NCBI GenBank assembly: GCA_002428405.1
Contig: DIWD01000010.1
Span: 13,638 to 29,387 of the forward strand
Origin: a bacterium UBA6115
GTDB taxonomy: Bacteria > Bacillota_A > Clostridia > Christensenellales > Aristaeellaceae
DNA: 15,750 nucleotides
Direction: 5' to 3'
This document shows, one piece after another, positions 7,249-13,057 of this stretch (within the stretch, counting starts at the first letter, position 1; each line of letters opens with the position of its first letter). The position numbers were made by a program, and so were the translations under genes. The notes below the pieces were generated by a model. It made no database searches and was not told the origin of the DNA. It saw nothing but the letters and a program-made list of their open reading frames with translations.

Positions 7249-8220
7249 ATGAAAAGAAACATTTTGTCCAGCAATTCATTCAGGCTGATAACCGCTGTTT
7301 TGCTGACGCTTTTAGCGCTGACCGGACTAATAACGGAAGAAGGAAAAGCGGAGAAAATATCAGATCCCACTCCTGACTATGCTATCAAACAGCAAGAAAT
7401 AGCGCAATATAAAGAGGTTTTGAAGCAAAATAAATGTCAGGAAATCAATATAGATTTTTGTGCAGGAGTGCTTTATGCAATCGATAAATCAGATGGATTC
7501 AAGGATCCTCAGGTTTTTGACCGATGGCAGGAATCGATCTTAGGAGACTATATTACTGCAGAACAAGTGTATGAGTATGGAAGAACGAGCAAAGGTTTGG
7601 ACGTGGTCTATTTTAAGGACGAAAAAGGAAAGAAAACTAAAGAACCGGCAATTTGCTATGTAGCTAATCCAAAAAATATGAAATTTAAAATTAGCGACAT
7701 TGAAAAGGGAATTGATATTATGGAAAGGCCAGCTCCTGGTTTTTTGAGAGCTATGGTTGCAAATGATGTGAGAGTTTTATTCCAAAGTCAGGCTAGCAGC
7801 AATAAGAAAATTGTGGTCTCAAAGTATGATGATGGGATTATTTATCATAATTATTCAAAGTCAGACTCTCGTGATTTTGCTACAGGATTTGTTAGGGCAG
7901 CGACCCAAGAGATGTTTGGGGTACGTGGTGATGCTTTGGGAGGTGAATTTGATAAGTATGCTGTTGGAGTTATTAAAGTTAGTTTAGCACTTGATTGTTG
8001 CAACTATATTTTTACAAAAACAGGTGACAAGAATATTGGTTACCTTTTAGAGGACTTCAAATTGATTCTAGATGCTTATAAAAAAGCTTATTGGACAGAC
8101 AGGGGTAAAAGTGAGGCGGAGTTAGTACTACTAATAAAAAAATTAAAGGATAATAATCTAATGACGCCGTTTGGAGCTGAGACTTGGGAGGAGATTGATA
8201 CAGTCAAGAAATACGAATAG
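7249..8220 (+). CDS. Exported or membrane-anchored protein of unknown function, AT-rich
   Basis: 323 residues that I do not recognise. The N-terminus has positive charges and a hydrophobic stretch (MKRNILSSNSFR, then LITAVLLTLLALTGLI), a signal peptide or anchor; the remainder is hydrophilic and would lie outside the cell. Visible features are an N-terminal helical part (ISDPTPDYAIKQQEI...), five cysteines (CQEINIDFC, ICYV, LDCC), a lysine-rich turn DEKGKKTKE, and a helical C-terminal part (YLLEDFKLILDAYKKAYW). The ATG at 7249 has AAAAGG 11 bases upstream, a little far but the only plausible start; a TTG 33 bases earlier lacks the site. The gene is clearly more AT-rich than lplA or the exporter, suggesting acquisition. 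The stop codon abuts element C at 8222, so the C-terminus could have been changed by insertion. No function is claimed. Confidence 0.8.
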   Translation: MKRNILSSNSFRLITAVLLTLLALTGLITEEGKAEKISDPTPDYAIKQQEIAQYKEVLKQNKCQEINIDFCAGVLYAIDKSDGFKDPQVFDRWQESILGDYITAEQVYEYGRTSKGLDVVYFKDEKGKKTKEPAICYVANPKNMKFKISDIEKGIDIMERPAPGFLRAMVANDVRVLFQSQASSNKKIVVSKYDDGIIYHNYSKSDSRDFATGFVRAATQEMFGVRGDALGGEFDKYAVGVIKVSLALDCCNYIFTKTGDKNIGYLLEDFKLILDAYKKAYWTDRGKSEAELVLLIKKLKDNNLMTPFGAETWEEIDTVKKYE

Positions 8221-8221
8221 G

Positions 8222-8409
8222 GAACAAAGGGGACGTATCTCCTTGTTTTCCATATAATAGTAAAATTATTGAAGGTATCCAGCGCAGTTAAGAACAAAGA
8301 GCATCCCGGAGGAAGCGGAATCCATTTCCTCCTAAAGCCGAATCGATCAATCCGACGGCGCCGGCATGGCGATGTGATGAAACACAGGGGCACACACTCC
8401 CCTGTGTTT
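8222..8409 (+). mobile_element. MITE-like element C, degraded
   Basis: The left end is AACAAAGGGGACGTATCTCC (from 8223), identical over GGGGACGTATCTCCTTGTTT with element A. The interior TTTCCTCC...CGAATCGATC...CGGCGCCGGCATGG aligns loosely with the SLNQIVRLTG coding relic of the other elements, but the frame is broken. The right end is replaced by a hairpin of CCCCTGTGTTT type (8380-8409). It begins one base after the stop codon of the preceding gene. Confidence 0.55.
8380..8409. repeat. Perfect 11-bp hairpin, start of duplicated segment copy 1
   Basis: AAACACAGGGG (8380-8390), loop CACACACT, CCCCTGTGTTT (8399-8409). The equivalent hairpin of copy 2 is AACACAGG (11132-11139) with CCTGTGTT (11151-11158). 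It marks the left limit of the duplicated segment that carries the GNAT pseudogenes. Confidence 0.7.
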
Positions 8410-8454
8410 CTTGTCATGGCGATGGGTTTCAGCGGATGCCCTATACAAGTTTTG

Positions 8455-8484
8455 TTGATGAACCAATATATCACATGATACAAT
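8455..8484 (+). promoter_or_regulatory. Promoter of GNAT pseudogene copy 1
   Basis: -35 TTGATG (8455-8460), 18-base spacer, -10 TACAAT (8479-8484), about 35 bases before the ATG at 8519. The same arrangement is kept in copy 2 at 11205-11234, although the spacer sequence has diverged. Confidence 0.6.
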
Positions 8485-8518
8485 CCTCCCGGTAAACAGG
8501 GGCTTGAAAGGAAATGAA

Positions 8519-8960
8519 ATGGTCAGGCTTGTCGCCGATCCGGATGAAAAAGAAAATATCGCCGCCTTCGTATTGAATAACCTGCCCGGCTGGTTTGGCT
8601 TGCCTGAAAGCACACGGAAGTATATCGCGGTCAGCAGGGAAATGCCCCTTTGGGCGTACTATTCAGATGATCAGGCGCAAGGGTTCATTGTTTTGAAAAA
8701 GACCGGCGGCATGACCTCTGAGATCTATGTGATGGGCGTATTGCCGGAATACCATCATCAAAGGATCGGCACCGCGCTGTGGGAAAGCTTTCTCAGTTAT
8801 GCGAAAAAGAACGGATATGAGTATGTGCAGGTGAAAACCGTTCAGACAGGCCGTTACGCGTAATACGATCAAACAAACGAGTTCTACAGGCATCTGGGAT
8901 TCAGTGAACTTGAATGTTTTCCGGCTTTGTGGGACGAGTGGAATCCCTGCCAGGAATATA
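8519..8960 (+). pseudogene. GNAT acetyltransferase, copy 1: nonsense mutation and lost 3' end
   Basis: Decayed GNAT gene, closest to the copy at 11269-11742. ATG 8519 has AAAGGA 6 bases upstream. Residues include VRLVADPDEKE, WFGLPES, then the acetyl-CoA-binding region VMGVLPEYHHQRIGTALWESF and beta-5 YVQVKTVQTG. A TAA at 8861-8863 stops translation after 114 residues; copy 2 has GAA at this codon. Past the stop the frame still reads YDQTNEFYRHLGF and ELECFPALWDEWNPCQ, the conserved GNAT C-terminus. Similarity then ends at about 8955, where element B begins at 8961. The original protein was about 157 residues. A truncated product could still be made, but loss of the C-terminal strand should destroy the fold. 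Confidence 0.8.
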
Positions 8961-9192
8961 GGGGTCGTATCTCATTGTTTACCGCCTGACTGCCGGTTTT
9001 TCAATGAGAAGGGCATCCGTCGCTGCTAACCCTGAAGCGTTCCTCCAGTTATCGGAAATGAACAGAGTAGGTGCCATCCAGAGGATATGCAAGTCCCGTG
9101 CCTCCCTGAACCAAATCACCCGCCTCACCGACACTGGCAGAGCAATCATGTAAATGACTGTAAAACTATGAAAAACAAGGAGATACGTCCCC
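8961..9192 (+). mobile_element. MITE-like element B (232 bp), best preserved copy
   Basis: Left end GGGGTCGTATCTCATTGTTT (8961-8980); right end AAAACAAGGAGATACGTCCCC starting at 9172, an inverted match with two or three differences. It carries an uninterrupted 49-codon frame (9004-9153) matching the tail of a REP-associated transposase. It interrupts the 3' end of GNAT copy 1. The first ~60 bases are nearly the same as element D before GNAT copy 2. The stretch 9216-9338 has nothing that I can identify. Confidence 0.7.
9004..9153 (+). pseudogene. Relic of REP-associated tyrosine transposase C-terminus
   Basis: The frame from ATG 9004 to TAA 9151 reads MRRASVAANPEAFLQLSEMN, then RVGAIQRICKSRAS, then LNQITRLTDTGRAIM. 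REP-associated Y1 transposases of Clostridia often end with a segment of the form xxLP-xxR-xxAIRRI-xxS-xxQIARLTGI-xRxI (family knowledge from memory); the match in order and spacing is good. The catalytic HUH and tyrosine motifs are absent. No ribosome binding site is evident, so it is a coding fossil rather than a gene. Confidence 0.6.
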
Positions 9193-9215
9193 TGTGTTCT
9201 CGTCCCCTGTGTTCT
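9186..9215. repeat. 15-bp tandem duplication at the element B right end
   Basis: CGTCCCCTGTGTTCT occurs twice exactly, at 9186-9200 and 9201-9215. The first copy overlaps the right terminal repeat of element B. Confidence 0.85.
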
Positions 9216-9338
9216 GTGTGAACAAAGAAAAAGGTCCTGTTTGTTTTCCGGTTCTGCAATGCTGCCGGGCAGGACGCTTCGCTTTCAGCCTCCAAATCCA
9301 GTGATTTTCTATTCTTTCACAGTAGGCGAAAGATTTTC

Positions 9339-10886
9339 CTATGACAGCTTTGCCTTCACGCCCTCTGCCACTTGATTGATCTCTTCTTCGTTATAGCCGT
9401 CGTTTTTAAGGTACTCTTTCATGGTGTTGATAAGGTCCTTTTTGATCTTCCTGGCAAAGTTCTTGTCTGACTTGGCCTTCTCCACTATCTCACAGATCTT
9501 TTTCTTGTATATGTCGATTTCTTTATTGTACATCAGGCCGCATTTTTTAATCCTGATAGATCCATCTATATCAATGAGCTCACTCCCGCGGTCAATAACA
9601 AAACATATCTGTCTAATATCCGAGAAATCCGGGTTGTCTGAATTCTCCAATATCTCCTTGAGAGATTTGCTGATGTTAACTTTTCCATCCTTCATTATAT
9701 ATGGTATGGTATAAAGCACATTCAGTGCCGGCCTGCATTTGATCTCGATATTGACTTGTTTTTTGATACCGCTTATCTCAAGTTCGCAAAGAAAGCTAAT
9801 GTCATCATCACTGTAAATTGTCCAATCCAAAGGCTTTGTCCGATAGTCAAAGAAAATCATCAGCCACTGTGAATTCGAATTTGCTGAGGAGAAATCACAC
9901 GACACTTCATTTGATTTGGGGTCTATTTGATATTTGACTTCATTATTCTTTGGGCTTCTGTTCAATTTCCTCAAATCAAACGGTTTGAAGGATCTAGACA
10001 AATATTCTTCCAGTTTCTTTTGATTCTCTTTTTTCTTTGCTTTTTCTTGTTCATCCATCTTTCGTATTTTACTAAATCTTTTATTCATATTTTCACGTGT
10101 AGGGATATGACAGCAAATATTCTCAGGCTTGACTTCAACTATATTGCAGCATTCCTGACCAGACTGAGGATCAAGGAAACGCAATGTAAGATATATCAGT
10201 ATTTTCTCATCGTTGTTGTTTATTTTTAATAGCTGCTGCTTATAAAGCACATCCAAAAGGAAATTGTCCTGAAGTTCTTCGCGAATTCTCCAAACTGATT
10301 TTTTGAACAGCATAGGATTGCTATACTCACGGCTTCTGGCTATTTCAGTGTGTTCGTCCTGCTCTTTATGATCTTTTTGTTCTTTTTCAATTTTGTCTTG
10401 TTCTTTATTTTCTTTTTGTTTTTTTACCTGATATGCCACAAAACTTAACCGCAGGTCAGCGATTCTTTTTCCGTTGTTTGCCACAATAAACCATGCAAAC
10501 CACGTTGAGTATTCGCTGGAAGCGTTGTCTTTAAATACATTTGTATTACTATCCGCTTCTTTTGGATATATGTAGATACTTGGAGCTATTACAACATCAT
10601 CCACTCTCCAGAAAAGGTTGATTGTTAAGTATGTTGTCATTACACTGATAGCAATAATCCCAAATACCGCAAGCAATACTTTTATTACGGCACTCAGATC
10701 TGTATCGCCGTAGCCTAAAAAGAACAGAGAATTTTTGAAAAAGCGTTCCAAAAACCCATCTTCTGTCTGTTTGCCTGACAATAAGGGCTGCATATACGCA
10801 ACTATAAGACAAATGAATACCCAAATGATCACAAAGAGCAAAACGATGACCAGTAACTTTTTCATCTTCCATGTCTTCATGGTCAC
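9339..10886 (-). CDS. 2TM potassium-channel-like membrane protein, large C-terminal domain
   Basis: 515 residues. Helix 1 is at ~10-32 (LLVIVLLFVIIWVFICLIVAY), then a short outer loop, a pore-helix-like FLERFFKNSLFF (~45-56), LGYGD (57-61), and helix 2 at ~66-92. This is the TM-pore-TM plan of KcsA/Kir channels, with the filter core GYGD but Phe-Leu where the family has Thr-Val. The large C-terminal part would be cytosolic: beta-rich (ANNGKRIADLRLSFVAYQV), with a Lys/Glu-rich insert (~153-187), another charged stretch near 290, and a helical tail. Start GTG 10886 has AAGGA 7 bases upstream; ATG 10880 is an alternative. AT-rich, stands alone between two GNAT pseudogenes and facing element B, suggesting acquisition. 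The gene call is firm; channel function is a hypothesis. Confidence 0.85.
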   Translation of the reverse strand: MTMKTWKMKKLLVIVLLFVIIWVFICLIVAYMQPLLSGKQTEDGFLERFFKNSLFFLGYGDTDLSAVIKVLLAVFGIIAISVMTTYLTINLFWRVDDVVIAPSIYIYPKEADSNTNVFKDNASSEYSTWFAWFIVANNGKRIADLRLSFVAYQVKKQKENKEQDKIEKEQKDHKEQDEHTEIARSREYSNPMLFKKSVWRIREELQDNFLLDVLYKQQLLKINNNDEKILIYLTLRFLDPQSGQECCNIVEVKPENICCHIPTRENMNKRFSKIRKMDEQEKAKKKENQKKLEEYLSRSFKPFDLRKLNRSPKNNEVKYQIDPKSNEVSCDFSSANSNSQWLMIFFDYRTKPLDWTIYSDDDISFLCELEISGIKKQVNIEIKCRPALNVLYTIPYIMKDGKVNISKSLKEILENSDNPDFSDIRQICFVIDRGSELIDIDGSIRIKKCGLMYNKEIDIYKKKICEIVEKAKSDKNFARKIKKDLINTMKEYLKNDGYNEEEINQVAEGVKAKLS

Positions 10887-11026
10887 CCCCCAGTCCTTGT
10901 ACCAGTTGGCAGATTCTCAAAGACCTTTAATCAATAAAGGCATTCTCTCTTAGGCTTGGGTGCATCTTAACACATGCCAGTGAGGCGCTCAATGGCGCGC
11001 GCAGCGCATTCATGGCGGACCGCAAG

Positions 11027-11158
11027 AATAAAGGGAGGTATCTCTTTATTTTCGCCTGACTGCCGGTTTTTCAAAAAGAAAGGCATCCGTCGCCGGCATA
11101 CCGATGGTATATGAAAGCAGCAAGGCTATGGAACACAGGAAGGCACGTCCCCTGTGTT
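11027..11158 (+). mobile_element. MITE-like element D, internally deleted
   Basis: It begins with a palindrome, AATAAAG (11027-11033) with CTTTATT (11044-11050). It then shares about 60 bases with element B (CGCCTGACTGCCGGTTTTTC, then GGCATCCGTCGC). After this it jumps straight to the right-hand part (CGCCGGCATACCGATGG), losing the transposase-tail relic. It ends in the CCCCTGTGTTT-type hairpin (11132-11158), where the duplicated GNAT segment starts. Between 10887 and 11026 I see only a small hairpin, CCTTTA...TAAAGG (10924-10940). Confidence 0.55.
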
Positions 11159-11705
11159 TCTTGTCATGGGGACGTGATTCAGCGGGCACTCAATACAGGC
11201 TTTGTTGTTGAACCCTTATTTCAAATTATATATTCATCCGGAAAGCAGGGGCTTGAAAGGAAAAGGGAATGGTCAGGCTTGTCGCAGATCCGGATGAAAA
11301 AGAGAAGATCGCTGCCTTCGTATTGAACAGCCTGCCCGGCTGGTTCGGCTTGCCTGAAAGCACACGGAAGTATATCGCGGGCAGCAGGGAAATGCCCCTT
11401 TGGGCGTGCTATTTTAGGATCAGGCACAAGGGTTCATCGCCTTGAAAAAGACCGGCGGCATGACCGCTGAGATCTATGTGATGGGCGTACTGCCGCAATA
11501 CCATCATCAAGGGATCGGCATCGCGCTGTGGGAAAGCTTTCTTGACTACGCAAGAAAAAGCGGCTGCGAATATGTGCAGGTGAAAACCGTTCAGACAGGC
11601 CCATTACACGGAATACGACCAGACAAATGAGTTCTACAGGCATCTGGGATTCAGGGAACTTGAATGTTTTCCGGCTTTGTGGGACGAGTGGAATCCCTGC
11701 CAGGT
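11132..11705 (+). repeat. Duplicated segment, copy 2 (copy 1 at 8380-8955)
   Basis: About 575 bases starting at a CCTGTGTTT hairpin and running through a promoter region, ribosome site and GNAT gene match 8380-8955 in the same orientation. The upstream part has diverged more than the gene body. Both copies are decayed, so the duplication is not recent. Confidence 0.85.
11205..11234 (+). promoter_or_regulatory. Promoter of GNAT pseudogene copy 2
   Basis: -35 TTGTTG (11205-11210), 18-base spacer, -10 TATATT (11229-11234), in the same position relative to the ATG as the promoter of copy 1. Confidence 0.5.
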
Positions 11706-11742
11706 CTATGTCAAATATATCGGATCAGCAGACCCGGGGTGA
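11269..11742 (+). pseudogene. GNAT acetyltransferase, copy 2: two frameshifts
   Basis: Second copy of the GNAT gene at 8519. ATG 11269 follows AAAGGAAAAGGGA. The frame holds to WACYF, then one base is missing near 11413-11420 (compare TATTCAGATGATCAGG of copy 1 with TATTTTAGGATCAGG here) and a TAG is met at once. The middle part KKTGGMTAEIYVMGVLPQYH, GIGIALWESF, YVQVKTVQTG is open in another frame. One base is gained near 11609-11613 (GGCCCATTAC), which restores the frame for EYDQTNEFYRHLGF through WNPCQVYVKYIGSADPG to TGA 11742. The gains and losses cancel, giving an ancestral length of 157 residues. This copy keeps the natural C-terminus that copy 1 lost. It may be read as separate short peptides, but a functional enzyme is unlikely. 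Confidence 0.85.
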
Positions 11743-11973
11743 TCGTTCCGGCCGCGTATGGAACAGTCACGGCAGATTTTCCAGTAGAAAATGGACGGAA
11801 ACATCGACAACACAGGGGAACGTTAGGCTGCAAAACAATCCGGCAAGCTGCCGGCGGATCGAGTACAAAGGGGTCATAAAGCCAGTAAGGTGTGAAGCGC
11901 ATGAAAAAGAGGGGGATGAAGGCTGCTTCCTCGTTTTTCTTGCGTTTTTTGCGGAAATCCCGCTCCCGCAGCG

Positions 11974-12099
11974 ATGCTGATAATGAACATGACAGAAAAA
12001 AAGCTTGACAGAAAGAATGAAAAGTATATTTTGGACTTGAACAGGCTGCAATCTGCCACCGACTTTATTGAATACTTCACGACTCCCGAAAACAAATAA
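11974..12099 (+). CDS. Possible 41-residue small protein, doubtful
   Basis: The frame ATG 11974 to TAA 12097 encodes MLIMNMTEKKLDRKNEKYIL, then DLNRLQSATDFIEYF and TTPENK, a charged amphipathic helix-like peptide. No clear ribosome binding site precedes any of its three ATGs, so it may instead be the tail of a lost gene. It ends 28 bases before the secreted protein at 12128 and could share a transcript with it. A second short frame, 11901-12008 (MKKRGMKAASS...), overlaps it and is equally unsupported. The rest of 11743-11973 shows nothing recognisable except a short ACACAGGGG piece near 11813. Confidence 0.25.
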   Translation: MLIMNMTEKKLDRKNEKYILDLNRLQSATDFIEYFTTPENK

Positions 12100-12127
12100 T
12101 GAATGCTATCAGGAGGAGGATTGGCCA

Positions 12128-12838
12128 ATGAAAAAGAGTTTAGCCGCCCTGTCGCTGTCCTTATTGCTGCTGTGCTGCGCTGCCGCCGCGTCCGCCGGTG
12201 TATTTGGCCACTTTGTCAGCGAAGAGGACAATACCTACATCATCATTCTCAGCGAACCTATCAATACCAACCTCCAGGGAGTATACATCGGAAACAGTAA
12301 TTACAAGCTCTCTTTGGATCGGGACGAAAAAGAGGATGGCTCCTCCATCCGGGTTTTCACTCCGCTTGATGAGAGCGACGCCATCATTGAACTGCGGTTG
12401 GAATATGAAGACGACAGCAAGCAGGCTGCCCTGGTGACAGGTTACATCAAGCGCTTTGATGCCGACGGAAAACTCATGGAAGATCAAAGTGTTCCGGACA
12501 TGCAGGGGGTTCGTTTCATCCGCCAATATGTGCCCGATGTTTCCGAACTCCGGGGAACCATGTGGAACCGGACCTCAATGACCATATCCGGCACCGGGCG
12601 GACTTATCCTTTTGACGGTTCAGTCCTTGAGTTCTTTGACACGGGGGAAAACGCAGGCCAGATCCCCGATAACGCGGAAAGGATCTATCCTTTCACTTAC
12701 ACTGTTTTGGATGATTCTCTATTGCTTAATATTGAAGCGGGGGGCAAGACGACCGAAGCCACCGTGAGGATCCAGAGCAATGTACTGATCGTGACCATCG
12801 AAAACTCCACCTTGTTTTTCCTGCCCGCCACCCTTTGA
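12128..12838 (+). CDS. Secreted protein of unknown function
   Basis: 236 residues. Clear signal peptide MKKSLAALSLSLLLLCCAAAASA, with cleavage likely before GVFGHF; the LLLCC stretch is a poor lipobox, so a lipoprotein is less likely. The mature protein appears almost all beta: YIIILSEPINTNLQGVYIG, acidic turns (DRDEKEDGSS, EYEDDSK), then a C-terminal barrel-like part with GTMWNRTSMTISGTGRTYPF, FTYTVLDDSLLLNIEAGG and NVLIVTIENSTLFFLP, reminiscent of lipocalin-like secreted domains. The ATG at 12128 is set by GGAGGAGG 8 bases upstream and the signal peptide. The BspA-like protein follows on the same strand after 219 bases with an element remnant between. It could be a surface partner of that protein, but there is no direct evidence. 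Confidence 0.8.
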   Translation: MKKSLAALSLSLLLLCCAAAASAGVFGHFVSEEDNTYIIILSEPINTNLQGVYIGNSNYKLSLDRDEKEDGSSIRVFTPLDESDAIIELRLEYEDDSKQAALVTGYIKRFDADGKLMEDQSVPDMQGVRFIRQYVPDVSELRGTMWNRTSMTISGTGRTYPFDGSVLEFFDTGENAGQIPDNAERIYPFTYTVLDDSLLLNIEAGGKTTEATVRIQSNVLIVTIENSTLFFLPATL

Positions 12839-12918
12839 CTCCCCCCGTGAGGCAGTCTGTTCTTACCAATGCCCGTCTTTTCATTGAATGCGGAATTGGT
12901 GTTTCTGGCTTGTTTTGA

Positions 12919-13000
12919 GTAACTTGTCCGGGAAACGAGGCAGTGCTCCGCCGGATTGCCCGGCTGACCGGCATTCCTATGGGTTATGCGGAAAATGTCT
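12919..13000 (+). mobile_element. Transposase-tail relic upstream of the BspA-like gene
   Basis: One frame reads PGNEAVLRRIARLTGIPMGY, then AENV. The RRIARLTGIPxG part is the same C-terminal motif seen in elements A and B and in REP-associated transposases, here with a better preserved LTGI. No element ends are visible. It is a different, perhaps older, fragment. Confidence 0.45.
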
Positions 13001-13006
13001 CAATAA

Positions 13007-13036
13007 TCGACAAGGCACGCTTGGTACAGATATTAT
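13007..13036 (+). promoter_or_regulatory. Possible promoter of the BspA-like gene
   Basis: -35 TCGACA (13007-13012), 18-base spacer, -10 TATTAT (13031-13036). Each hexamer is one base off consensus. The expected start near 13043 would cut into the AAGGA at 13041-13045, so the leader would be very short; this weakens the call. Confidence 0.35.
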
Positions 13037-13057
13037 GTGAAAGGACGGGCGTATTGA

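Noticed and set aside
8380..9215. Repeated palindromic pieces as a possible CRISPR array
   Set aside because: The repeats are inverted element ends, irregularly spaced and of variable sequence; no direct repeat-spacer pattern and no cas genes.
9300..9345. Terminator after the channel-like gene (CTTTC...GAAAG)
   Set aside because: Stem of only 5 bp and no T-run on the minus strand.
12005..12033. TTGACA as the -35 of a promoter for the secreted protein at 12128
   Set aside because: No acceptable -10 occurs at 16-18 bases; the TATATT found has a 14-base spacer.
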